A stretch of DNA of 60,357 nucleotides from Streptomyces sp. Ncost-T10-10d (GTDB taxonomy: Bacteria > Actinomycetota > Actinomycetes > Streptomycetales > Streptomycetaceae): NCBI RefSeq assembly GCF_900091955.1, contig NZ_FMDF01000054.1, positions 1 through 60,357 of the forward strand. The letters are read 5' to 3'. Shown piece by piece: positions 52,263 through 60,357 of the stretch. How positions within the stretch are numbered: position 1 is the stretch's first letter; every line of letters begins with the position of its first letter. Made by a program: the position numbers and the translations under genes. The notes under the pieces are model-generated. The model made no database searches. It was not told the origin of the DNA and saw only the letters and a list, made by a program, of their open reading frames with translations.

Positions 52263-55200
52263 CGGGACGCTGGGAGTTCTGGATCGACCGTGGCGGGACG
52301 TTCACCGATGTCGTGGGCCGGGATCCCGACGGGCACCTGCTCACCCGCAAGCTGCTCTCCCACGACCCGGACCGCTACCGCGACGCCGCCGTGGCCGGAA
52401 TCCGGGGGCTGCTGGGCCTCGGCCCCACCGACCCGGTCCCCGCCGACCGGGTCGGCACGGTGAAGATCGGCACGACGGTCGCCACCAACGCCCTGCTGGA
52501 GCGGCGCGGTGAGCCGACCGTCCTGGTCATCACGGAAGGCTTCCGCGACGCGCTGCGCATCGCGTACCAGAACCGGCCGAAACTCTTCGACCGCCGCATC
52601 CTGCTGCCCGAGGCCGTGTACGAGCGGGTGATCGAGGTCCCCGAGCGGATCGACGCCCACGGCCGGGTCGTCACACCGCTCGACCGGGACGCCGTGGCCG
52701 AGCGACTGATGGCGGCCCGGGCCGACGGACTGCGCAGTGCGGCGGTCGTCCTGATGCACGGCTACCGCCACCCCGGACACGAGAGCGCCGTGGCCGCCGC
52801 AGCCCGCGAGGCAGGCTTCACCCAGGTGAGCTGCTCGCACGAGGTGAGCCCGCTGATCAAGCTCGTACCACGCGGCGACACCACCGTCGTCGACGCCTAT
52901 CTCTCGCCTATCCTGCGCCGGTACGTCGACGAGGTCGCCCGCGAACTCGACGGCATCCGGCTGATGTTCATGCAGTCCAACGGTGGGCTGCGGGAAGCCT
53001 CCCACTTCCGGGGCAAGGACGCGGTGCTCTCCGGCCCCGCCGGTGGCGTGGTCGGCATGGCCCGTACGTCCGGACAGGCCGGATTCGGCCGGGTCATCGG
53101 CTTCGACATGGGCGGAACCTCCACCGATGTGTCGCACTACGCGGGCGAGTTCGAGCGCGAACTGGGTACTCAGGTGGCCGGTGTACGGATGCGCGCCCCC
53201 ATGATGAACATCCACACCGTCGCCGCCGGCGGCGGTTCCGTCCTCCACTTCGACGGCCACCGCTACCGCGTCGGCCCCGACTCGGCGGGCGCGATCCCCG
53301 GCCCGGCCTGCTACCGCCGAGGCGGCCCGCTGACCGTCACCGACGCCAATGTGATGCTCGGCCGGGTCCAGCCCGCGCACTTCCCGGCAGTCTTCGGGCC
53401 GGACGGCAACCTTCCACTCGACGCGGACCTCGTCCGCGAACGCTTCGACGCGCTTGCCGAGGACGTGGCGGGCGCCACCGGAACGCGGCGCACAGCGGCC
53501 GAGGTCGCCGCCGGGTTCCTGGAGATCGCCGTGCTCAACATGGCCAACGCGGTCAAGAAGATCTCCGTGCAGCGCGGGCACGACATCACCCGCTACGCCC
53601 TGACGGGCTTCGGCGGCGCCGGAGGCCAGCACGTCTGCGCCGTCGCCGACGCCCTGGGCATCGACACCGTCCTCGTACCGCCCCTGGCCGGCGTGCTCTC
53701 CGCGTACGGCATCGGTCTCGCCGACGCCACCGCGATGCGCGAACAGTCCGTCGAGGCGGAACTGAGTGAGACGACCCGTACCGCGGTGGGCGAACTCTGC
53801 GACGAACTCGCCGCCCGCACCCGCGCCGAACTGCACGCCGACGCCATCCCCGACAGCGCGATCAGCACCCACGCCCGCGTGTTCCTGCGCTACGCCGGTA
53901 CGGACTCGAGCCTGCCCGTCGGCCTGGACAGCGCACCCGCCATGGCCGAGGCGTTCACCGCGGAGCACCGCGCACGCTACGCGTTCACCATGGACAAACC
54001 CCTGGTCGTCGAGGCGGTGTCGGTCGAGGCGATCGGAACGGCGGGACAGCACGAACCGCGCCCGGCCGTCCGCACACCCCGTGAGAGCGCAGAACCTCAA
54101 CCGCACGACACCGTAAGGATGTTCACCGACGGCCGATGGCAGGACACCCCGCTCCACCGGCGCGAGGAACTGCACCCCGCGGACACCGTGAACGGCCCTG
54201 CCGTGATCGCAGAGGCGGATGCCACCACTGTCGTCGACCCGGGCTGGCAGGCCGCCCTCGCCGGCACCGGCCATCTGCTGCTCACCAGGGTCCGCCCGCG
54301 CCCGGACCGCACGGCCGTCGGTACCCGGGTCGACCCCGTCATGCTGGAGGTCTTCAACAACCTCTTCATGTCGATCGCCGAACAGATGGGTGTGCGCCTG
54401 GAGAACACGGCCCACTCCGTCAACATCAAGGAGCGGCTCGACTTCTCCTGCGCCCTCTTCGACGCGGACGGCAATCTGATCGCCAATGCCCCGCACATTC
54501 CCGTGCACCTCGGTTCGATGGGCGAGTCCATCAAGGAGGTGCTGCGGCGCAACAGTGGCGCGATGCGGCCAGGCGATGTGTACGCCATCAACGACCCGTA
54601 CCACGGCGGCACACATCTGCCTGATGTGACCGTGGTGACACCCGTGTTCGACGAGACCGGTGGTGAAAAACCGGAGCTGCGCTTCCTTGTTGCCTCACGC
54701 GGACACCACGCCGAGATCGGCGGCATCACCCCCGGCTCCATGCCCGCCTTCAGCCGCACCATCCACGAGGAAGGAGTGCTGTTCGACAACTGGCTGCTGG
54801 TACGGGACGGCAGACTCCGCGAGGCCGAGACACGCGAACTGCTCACCACCGCCGTGTACCCCTCCCGCGACCCGGACGCCAACCTCGCCGATCTGCGCGC
54901 CCAGATCGCCGCCAATGAGAAGGGCATCGCCGAACTCCGGCGCATGGCCGATCAGTTCGGGACCGAGGCCGTCGCCGCCTACATGGGGCACGTACAGGAC
55001 AACGCAGAGGAGTCCGTCCGCCGGATCATCGCCGAACTGCACGACGGTGCCTACCGCTACGAGACCGACAACGGCGCGGTCATCGAGGTCGCCCTCACCG
55101 TGGACAGGGGCACCCGCAGCGCAGTCGTCGACTTCACCGGCACCTCACCGCAGCAGCCGGGTAACTTCAACGCGCCGAAATCCGTGGTGATGGCGGCTGT

Positions 55201-55915
55201 CCTGTACGTCTTCCGGACCCTGGTCGCCGACGACATCCCGCTCAACAGCGGGTGTCTCAAGCCCCTGGAGGTCAGAATTCCGGAAGGCTCCATGCTGGCC
55301 CCCGTCCATCCGGCGGCCACCGTCGCGGGAAACGTGGAGACGTCCCAGGCCGTCACCGGTGCTCTGTACGCGGCGCTCGGCATCCAGGCCGAGGGTTCGG
55401 GCACGATGAACAACCTCACCTTCGGCAACGAACGGGTCCAGTACTACGAGACCGTGGCGAGCGGATCGGGCGCGGGCGACGGCTTCGACGGCGCCGACGC
55501 GGTACAGACCCACATGACCAACTCCCGCCTCACCGACCCCGAAGTCCTCGAATGGCGCTACCCCGTGCTGCTGGAGAGTTTCCGGGTACGGGACGGCAGC
55601 GGGGGTACGGGGCGTTGGCGCGGCGGCTGCGGTGTGGAGCGGCGAATCCGCTTCCTCGAACCCGTGACCCTGGCGCTGCTCTCCGGCCATCGCCGGGTCC
55701 GGCCGTACGGCATGGCGGGCGGTGAACCCGGCGCGCTGGGTGAGCAGCACATCGAGCGCTCCGACGGCGGGACGGTCACGCCACTGCGCGGCTGTGACAC
55801 GGCGGAACTGGAGCGGGGGGACGTATTCGTGCTCCGCACACCGGGCGGCGGGGGCTACGGAGCCCCGGAGCCGGGCCGGAACGACCGCCCGGAACGCACC
55901 GGGGAACGGCGGTGA
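52259..55915 (+). CDS. Hydantoinase/5-oxoprolinase-type ATP-dependent amidohydrolase (HyuA-HyuB fusion)
   Basis: A 1218-residue protein starting at ATG 52259 (overlap with the preceding stop). Residues about 1-690 match HyuA/OXP-1: [58 protein letters not shown]. Residues about 700-1218 match HyuB/OXP-2: [59 protein letters not shown]. Fusion of both halves is the arrangement in eukaryotic 5-oxoprolinase and many actinobacterial homologues. It would hydrolyse a cyclic amide such as 5-oxoproline with ATP. Why it is coupled to glycosyltransferase genes is unclear. Confidence 0.93.
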   Translation: MTGRWEFWIDRGGTFTDVVGRDPDGHLLTRKLLSHDPDRYRDAAVAGIRGLLGLGPTDPVPADRVGTVKIGTTVATNALLERRGEPTVLVITEGFRDALRIAYQNRPKLFDRRILLPEAVYERVIEVPERIDAHGRVVTPLDRDAVAERLMAARADGLRSAAVVLMHGYRHPGHESAVAAAAREAGFTQVSCSHEVSPLIKLVPRGDTTVVDAYLSPILRRYVDEVARELDGIRLMFMQSNGGLREASHFRGKDAVLSGPAGGVVGMARTSGQAGFGRVIGFDMGGTSTDVSHYAGEFERELGTQVAGVRMRAPMMNIHTVAAGGGSVLHFDGHRYRVGPDSAGAIPGPACYRRGGPLTVTDANVMLGRVQPAHFPAVFGPDGNLPLDADLVRERFDALAEDVAGATGTRRTAAEVAAGFLEIAVLNMANAVKKISVQRGHDITRYALTGFGGAGGQHVCAVADALGIDTVLVPPLAGVLSAYGIGLADATAMREQSVEAELSETTRTAVGELCDELAARTRAELHADAIPDSAISTHARVFLRYAGTDSSLPVGLDSAPAMAEAFTAEHRARYAFTMDKPLVVEAVSVEAIGTAGQHEPRPAVRTPRESAEPQPHDTVRMFTDGRWQDTPLHRREELHPADTVNGPAVIAEADATTVVDPGWQAALAGTGHLLLTRVRPRPDRTAVGTRVDPVMLEVFNNLFMSIAEQMGVRLENTAHSVNIKERLDFSCALFDADGNLIANAPHIPVHLGSMGESIKEVLRRNSGAMRPGDVYAINDPYHGGTHLPDVTVVTPVFDETGGEKPELRFLVASRGHHAEIGGITPGSMPAFSRTIHEEGVLFDNWLLVRDGRLREAETRELLTTAVYPSRDPDANLADLRAQIAANEKGIAELRRMADQFGTEAVAAYMGHVQDNAEESVRRIIAELHDGAYRYETDNGAVIEVALTVDRGTRSAVVDFTGTSPQQPGNFNAPKSVVMAAVLYVFRTLVADDIPLNSGCLKPLEVRIPEGSMLAPVHPAATVAGNVETSQAVTGALYAALGIQAEGSGTMNNLTFGNERVQYYETVASGSGAGDGFDGADAVQTHMTNSRLTDPEVLEWRYPVLLESFRVRDGSGGTGRWRGGCGVERRIRFLEPVTLALLSGHRRVRPYGMAGGEPGALGEQHIERSDGGTVTPLRGCDTAELERGDVFVLRTPGGGGYGAPEPGRNDRPERTGERR

Positions 55916-55985
55916 AGCCGGCGTCGGCCGGCTCCGGGCAAGGGGTCGCTTCTGCGCCGTTTCGACCGTTGTCAGTGTGAGGACC

Positions 55986-55999
55986 TAATCTGTGCAGCG
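55986..55999 (+). promoter_or_regulatory. -10 element giving a probably leaderless transcript
   Basis: TAATCT (55986-55991) ends 7 nt before the GTG start of the next gene, so transcription would begin at or beside that codon. No ribosome-binding site is present in the 83-bp gap, which supports a leaderless mRNA. A -35 match (TTCGAC) is 19 bp upstream. Confidence 0.5.
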
Positions 56000-57525
56000 T
56001 GACTTCGCCTGCCTACACGGACAACGCTGCGCCCCAGCTCAGCGCGGGGCCGCGGCCTGCCCCGGGCCCGGCCGCCGACGAGGGGCTCTCGCGGCGGCTG
56101 CGCGCGCTCGCCTGCACGGCACCCCTGCACGACCTCGATGTGCGCAAGGTGAATCTGGCCGGCGAGTACACCGTCTACGCGATGGCCGAGGTCGCACTCG
56201 CGGCGATCGACCACGTCACCCTCAACATGGACTTCGACACGGGTGCCGACCACGACCAGATAGTGACCAGGCTGCTTCCCCGCGTTGCCGCGCAGGCCCC
56301 GTACCGCCCGGCCGCCGAGCACGAGCGGGTCGCCCGCTGGGTGCTGGAGAACCTGATCAATGTCGGCAGCGTCGACCGCGGATTCCGTGCGGTGTACGGC
56401 ACTTTCGGCCCCGATGGGGTGTATGTCCGCCGCGATTACGACTTCAAGCTGATCGAAGAGGTCCCGGGGTACGGCGGCACGGTCTATCTCCGGGCCACCG
56501 ACGAGGCGGTCAACGTTCTCGTCGGCGCCCTCGACACAGACGTCACCAGCGCCCAGATCGCCGCCGAGGTGAAGCTGGAGGTCCTCATCAGCCGGGGCCG
56601 CCTGGCTGATGCACAACTCGCCGCCGAGCAGGCCCGCTACCGCACCGTTCAGTACGCGGAGACCCTCCGCAAGACGCTGGAGGCCACCCGGCGCAACGTC
56701 CGGGCCGTCGACTGGCTCAATGCGGTACCCGACATGATCGCCGAAGCACTCGATCACGTCGCCGACCGCTACCGCCACGAGAACGCGATCCTCACCAACA
56801 TCCGCAAGGCGCGCGACGAGGCCGAGGAGCCCGAGCACAAGCGGCGCGCCGCCGAGCTCGTCGACATCGTCAAGGACTGCATCCGCCGCCACACCCAGTT
56901 GCAGTCCCGCCTGCTGGAAGCCGGACCGCTCTTCCGCGCCGAACAGGACCGGCAGGCCTTCGCCACCCCCACGGCCCGCACAGGCCTCGATCTCTACGGT
57001 CAGCTGGTCGCCCCGCTGCTGCCACTCCCCGTCGAACAGGCCATCCGCGTCACGGACGCGTACTTCGCCCAAGGCACCGGGCTGCGCACCCCCACTTCGA
57101 TGCGGGTGGGCGACCTCGTCGACATGTTGCTCACCCCGCCCCTGGAGCGGGAACACCTGGGCGCCGCAATGCCCGAACCCGATCTGATCGCCACCCCGGA
57201 CGACAGCAGGTTCAGCGAGGAGCAGCTCGCGAGCGCCATGGAACTCCTCGATCTGGAACACGACGCCCCGCGTCGGCTCTCCGGACTCCTCGCGGAGGCC
57301 CGGCGCCGCGATCCCGAACTGCCCTATCTGGTCGCTCTGCTCGCGGTGCACGCCGCGAGTCCGCCGGTCGGCACCGCCTACCGGCAGGGCGAGCAGCGCC
57401 TGTTGTTCTCCGTCGACGACGGGACACAACTCGACGACCCGGAGTTCGGCGGCGCGGACCTGATAGTGGGTACGGCCCTGCTGGACGCGGCCGGAATGGC
57501 CGCGGACCGCTCGGAGGCGTCATGA
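55999..57525 (+). CDS. Kleisin/MukF-MksF-like subunit of an SMC-type complex (JetA-like)
   Basis: A 508-residue cytosolic protein starting at GTG 55999. After a Pro-rich N-terminus comes a helical and winged-helix-like region (TVYAMAEVALAAIDHVTLNM; RVARWVLENLINVGSVDRGF), a DFKLIEEVPGYGGTVYLRAT hairpin, then long charged helices (AAEQARYRTVQYAETLRKTL; NILTNIRKARDEAEEPEHKR) that could form a coiled coil, and another helical domain near the end. Size, order and helix pattern fit the MukF/MksF/JetA kleisin position in front of a MukE-like and an SMC-like gene. Family assignment is inferred from organisation. Confidence 0.6.
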   Translation: MTSPAYTDNAAPQLSAGPRPAPGPAADEGLSRRLRALACTAPLHDLDVRKVNLAGEYTVYAMAEVALAAIDHVTLNMDFDTGADHDQIVTRLLPRVAAQAPYRPAAEHERVARWVLENLINVGSVDRGFRAVYGTFGPDGVYVRRDYDFKLIEEVPGYGGTVYLRATDEAVNVLVGALDTDVTSAQIAAEVKLEVLISRGRLADAQLAAEQARYRTVQYAETLRKTLEATRRNVRAVDWLNAVPDMIAEALDHVADRYRHENAILTNIRKARDEAEEPEHKRRAAELVDIVKDCIRRHTQLQSRLLEAGPLFRAEQDRQAFATPTARTGLDLYGQLVAPLLPLPVEQAIRVTDAYFAQGTGLRTPTSMRVGDLVDMLLTPPLEREHLGAAMPEPDLIATPDDSRFSEEQLASAMELLDLEHDAPRRLSGLLAEARRRDPELPYLVALLAVHAASPPVGTAYRQGEQRLLFSVDDGTQLDDPEFGGADLIVGTALLDAAGMAADRSEAS

Positions 57526-57713
57526 GCGCCGCGCCCCGTGAGGCAGACGCCTCGCCGACCCGGTCGGCGCACGTCGACCATGGACGTGGCCGAGGCGCCC
57601 GCGCCCACGAGGTGTGCGCGGGCAGGACCGTGCCGCCCAGGACGGACGCCGCGAGGACCGGTGTCGTCCACCCCGTACCGAAGAACTTCCGCATCGAGGA
57701 GCGACAGTCGTGA
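57522..57713 (+). CDS. 63-residue ORF coupled between the condensin-like genes
   Basis: The ATG overlaps the stop of the preceding gene (ATGA) and its own stop overlaps the GTG of the next (GTGA). The product is Arg/Ala/Pro-rich without hydrophobic segments and ends KNFRIEERQS. Codon third positions are mostly G/C, but the opposite strand is also open with a similar bias (a frame starting MRKFFGTGWTTPVLAAS), so coding status is uncertain. If real, it is a small basic accessory peptide. Confidence 0.4.
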   Translation: MSAAPREADASPTRSAHVDHGRGRGARAHEVCAGRTVPPRTDAARTGVVHPVPKNFRIEERQS

Positions 57714-58642
57714 GCGACCACCGCGCACAGTACGCAGACGCGTGGAGCGAGCCGACCGCCGCGTACGCGACCGAGATCCCGACGCCCGCCGACCCGGCAG
57801 GGCCCGCAGCCGCCACCGCACCCGTCACCCCGGCCGACGCAGCCGACGCCGCCCGGCTCGTCGCCTTCGGACTGCAGCCCAAACTGCTGCCCGCACGCGA
57901 CGCCGAATACGCCGAACTGCTCCGCCGGTACCGGGAGGAGGCCACTTTCGCCCGGCTCGCCGACGCAGTGGCGACCGGACTCGGCCTGGTCGTCCTGGAA
58001 GTGTCCACCCGCGCCGGCATGGCCGTGACCGCCGGTGAGGACTCGGTCTTCGCCGTCCGCATGGGCGACTACGCCCGCCGCGCCTCATCCGACTCCGCCG
58101 ACCGCTTCCTGCACGGGCTCGCGCACCTGGCCGTCGCCGCGATGGCCTTCCCCCGCCCCGAGGATCTCGCCGACGACGCGTACATCGGCCGGATCACCGT
58201 CAACGGCGTCGACTCGTTCGTACGCCAGGCGTGCCACCGCCTGGAGGAGCGCGCCGAGGAGCACGGCGACAACACCGACCCGGCCACCGACGCCCCCGGA
58301 CTGGAGGCGGCCTGGCGGATCTACGCCCGGCGCAGCTCCACCGGAGCCACGAAGGACGCCCGAAGGCTGGCCGGCTCCACCACCGGCATCGTCGGCAAGG
58401 CCGTCGCCTTCCTCACCGACTCCGGCTTCCTCCAGCGCACCGGGGACGACGCCGGAGGCGCCTTCCGTACCACCGCCCGCTACCAGCTCCAGGTCCGCGA
58501 CATGGCGGGCAACGCCGCTATGGCCGAACTGCTGGAACTCGGAGTCGTGCCGGTGACCGACGGAACGGCAACGCTGCTGCCGCCGCCCGACCCCGACGAC
58601 CTGGAGCTGGTCGCCGACGCCGGTCTGCCCTTCCACGCCTGA
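57710..58642 (+). CDS. MukE/MksE-like accessory subunit (JetB-like)
   Basis: A 310-residue protein; the GTG at 57710 has GAGGAG 8-9 nt upstream and overlaps the preceding stop. The first ~50 residues are Ala/Pro/Thr-rich and probably unstructured. The remainder is helical (EYAELLRRYREEATFARLAD; RFLHGLAHLAVAAMAF) with a winged-helix-like C-terminal part (GSTTGIVGKAVAFLTDSGFL followed by FRTTARYQLQVRDMAGNAAM). Position between a kleisin-like and an SMC-like gene suggests the KITE (MukE-type) subunit. Not identified by direct homology. Confidence 0.55.
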   Translation: MSDHRAQYADAWSEPTAAYATEIPTPADPAGPAAATAPVTPADAADAARLVAFGLQPKLLPARDAEYAELLRRYREEATFARLADAVATGLGLVVLEVSTRAGMAVTAGEDSVFAVRMGDYARRASSDSADRFLHGLAHLAVAAMAFPRPEDLADDAYIGRITVNGVDSFVRQACHRLEERAEEHGDNTDPATDAPGLEAAWRIYARRSSTGATKDARRLAGSTTGIVGKAVAFLTDSGFLQRTGDDAGGAFRTTARYQLQVRDMAGNAAMAELLELGVVPVTDGTATLLPPPDPDDLELVADAGLPFHA

Positions 58643-58701
58643 CCGGCCCGCCCCACCACCGCCGTCTCCCCCCGCTGTCTGAACGACGAGAGTCCGCCGC
58701 C

Positions 58702-60357
58702 ATGTACGAGCTGTCCCGGGTCCGCCTCTACTCCATCGGGCCTGCCGGTGCGCGCTATGCCGACACCGTGCTTGACCTGCGTGGAGTGGGCGATCCCGTG
58801 CCCAACCCCGCCCCGGCACAGGCGGAGTTCTTCGAGGAGGAGCCGGTCGGCCCGCCGCGCCGCCCCGCCCCTGCCGGTGTGCTCTTCCTGGAGAACGGCG
58901 GCGGCAAGTCGGTGCTGCTGAAGCTGATCTTCTCGGTGATGCTGCCCGGCCACCGCAACACCCTCGGCGGCGCCAGCTCCGGCGTACTGCGCAAGTTCCT
59001 GCTCGCCGATGACTGCGGCCATGTCGCCCTGGAGTGGCAGCACACCCTCACCGGCGAGTGCGTCGTCGTCGGCAAGGTGAGCGAGTGGCGTGGACGGCAG
59101 GTCTCCAACGACCCGCGGAAATTCGCCGAGGCCTGGTACTCATTCCGCCCCGGGCCCGGTCTCGGCCTGGACTCCCTGCCGGTCGCCGAGGCCACCTCCG
59201 TGCACCGCCCCGTCGAAGGCGTCTCCGGTGCGCAGGGCCGGCGGCGTACGATGAAGGGCTTCCGCGACGCCCTGACCGAGGCGGGCAAGTTCTACCAGCA
59301 CCTGGATGTGCACTGGGAAGAGATCCACGACCGCTGGAACGAGCACCTCGGCGACCTCGGTCTCGACCCCGAACTCTTCCGCTACCAGCGTGAGATGAAC
59401 GCTGACGAGGGCGAGGCGGCCGGCCTCTTCGCGGTCAAGAAGGACTCCGACTTCACCGACCTCCTCCTCCGCGCCGTCACGGACACCCGTGACACGGACG
59501 GGCTCGCCGACCTGGTGAGCGGCTTCGGCAACAAGCTCGGCCGCCGGGCCGAGCTGACCGCGGAGCGCGACTTCACCGCGGGCTCGGTCGATCTGCTCGG
59601 CCGGATCGTCGAGGCCGCCGGCATCCGGTCCCGCGCCCGCGACATCCACGCGGGCGCCGAGCGCCGCACCCGTACGCTCGCCCGCAGGCTCTCCGCCCGC
59701 GCCGGCCAGGAGCGCGGCCGGACCGCCGAGCTCGCCCAACAGGTGACGGGCGCCGCGCACACCGTCACCACTGCCGAGGAGGCCCGCAGCCGCAGTTCCC
59801 TGATCGCGGCCGAACTGGCCTACCGGCACGCCTCCCTGGCCCTGACAGCGGCGGAGAAGGGCGCTGCCGCCCAGCGCCGCGAACTGGTCGACGCCCGCAC
59901 CCTGCACTCCGCCTGGCAGGCTGCCGAGGCCGTACTGCGACACCGCGCCGCCGCCGACCGCTCCGCACGTGTAGCCGTCGCCATCCGCGAGGCGGAGCGT
60001 GACGCAGCGCCTGCGCTCGCCGCCCGCGCCAAGGCTGCCGCCGATCTCGTACGGGCCCTGCACACCGCGGCGGAGGCCGGTGAGACCCTGGCCAACGAGG
60101 AGGAGGCGCGCTCCGACACCCTCCAGACGGCGGGCGAGACCGGCCACCGCGATGCCACCACCGCAGCCACCGAGGCCCAGCGCGCCCGCAGCGAGGCCGG
60201 ACATCTGCGCCAGCGACTTGCCGAGGTCGAGCAGGAGACAGCAGAGGCGGTACGGGCCGGCTGGCTCGACAACACCGCGCCGGACGCGGACCCGGCGCGC
60301 GCCGCCCTCGCCGCGAGCGACGCCGAGCAGTCCGCCGTCGCCGCGTGGGACACCGCC
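58702..60357 (+). CDS. SMC/MukB-like ATPase, 3' truncated by window end (JetC/MksB-like)
   Basis: The frame is open from ATG 58702 to the last base: 552 residues without a stop. The N-terminus (YELSRVRLYSIGP) leads, after a Pro/Glu-rich stretch at about 31-58, to VLFLENGGGKSVLLKLIF with a Walker A-type ENGGGKS at 64-70. KFLLADDCGHVALEWQHT and YQREMNADEGEAAGLF follow, as in MukB-like head domains. From about residue 270 to the window end the sequence is heptad-rich, Ala/Glu/Arg coiled coil. Walker B and the C-terminal head lie outside. It should form the ring-shaped DNA motor of the operon. Confidence 0.75.
   Translation, partial: MYELSRVRLYSIGPAGARYADTVLDLRGVGDPVPNPAPAQAEFFEEEPVGPPRRPAPAGVLFLENGGGKSVLLKLIFSVMLPGHRNTLGGASSGVLRKFLLADDCGHVALEWQHTLTGECVVVGKVSEWRGRQVSNDPRKFAEAWYSFRPGPGLGLDSLPVAEATSVHRPVEGVSGAQGRRRTMKGFRDALTEAGKFYQHLDVHWEEIHDRWNEHLGDLGLDPELFRYQREMNADEGEAAGLFAVKKDSDFTDLLLRAVTDTRDTDGLADLVSGFGNKLGRRAELTAERDFTAGSVDLLGRIVEAAGIRSRARDIHAGAERRTRTLARRLSARAGQERGRTAELAQQVTGAAHTVTTAEEARSRSSLIAAELAYRHASLALTAAEKGAAAQRRELVDARTLHSAWQAAEAVLRHRAAADRSARVAVAIREAERDAAPALAARAKAAADLVRALHTAAEAGETLANEEEARSDTLQTAGETGHRDATTAATEAQRARSEAGHLRQRLAEVEQETAEAVRAGWLDNTAPDADPARAALAASDAEQSAVAAWDTA

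Noticed and set aside
51896..54616. 906-codon minus-strand ORF opposite the oxoprolinase gene
   Set aside because: It mirrors the codon bias of the plus-strand gene, has no domain signature, and the plus-strand protein shows many HyuA/HyuB motifs.

Overview
The window is about 60 kb of very GC-rich actinobacterial chromosome, almost certainly from a Streptomyces. Supporting signs are strong G/C third-position bias, frequent GTG and TTG starts, ATGA/GTGA gene overlaps, an RbpA gene behind a sigma-R type promoter, the sporulation pair SmeA-SffA, DasR-like operators near a GH18 chitinase, and the actinobacterial rib operon containing a RibM transporter. From memory, the core gene order (rib, his, CNNM pair, CbxX-type ATPase, chitinase, acyl-CoA dehydrogenase, Lrp, Ppm1, FxsA, RbpA, MocR/YczE, SffA/SmeA) resembles the corresponding region of S. 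coelicolor. That comparison could not be checked here.

Layout: 1-8.4 kb holds a truncated beta-helix protein, a GNAT acetyltransferase, a nucleobase permease, a secreted alginate-lyase-like protein, and a divergent MFS/ROK pair with a palindromic operator between them. 8.4-9.3 kb holds a decayed GH18 chitinase. 9.3-15 kb is the FMN-riboswitch-led riboflavin operon (ribD-ribE-ribM-ribBA-ribH) followed by hisE-hisG. 15-18.2 kb has a PH-domain membrane protein and two coupled CNNM/CorC-type proteins. 18.2-22.7 kb has an EccA/CbxX-type AAA ATPase, a small P-loop kinase and a Tat-exported C39-like peptidase.

22.7-31.3 kb looks like accessory DNA. It starts with an integrase remnant, then carries an HSL-type esterase, a GH15 enzyme, an SDR dehydrogenase and a complete ferredoxin/ferredoxin-reductase/P450 operon, separated by long gene-poor gaps. 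31.3-46.5 kb returns to conserved genes: GH18 chitinase with DasR-like boxes, acyl-CoA dehydrogenase, Lrp regulator, amidohydrolase, Ppm1, FxsA, RbpA, an MFS protein, glycerophosphodiesterase/YczE with a divergent MocR regulator, and smeA-sffA.

46.5-55.9 kb holds an ankyrin protein, an 18-codon ORF ending in three cysteines, a HEAT-repeat protein, and a tightly overlapping operon of two glycosyltransferases, an SGNH hydrolase and a 1218-residue hydantoinase/oxoprolinase. The last 4.4 kb (55.99-60.36 kb) is a probably leaderless operon. It encodes a kleisin-like protein, a tiny coupled ORF, a second accessory protein and the start of an SMC/MukB-like ATPase that runs off the window. This bacterial-condensin (Mks/Wadjet-like) arrangement is the most interesting system present.
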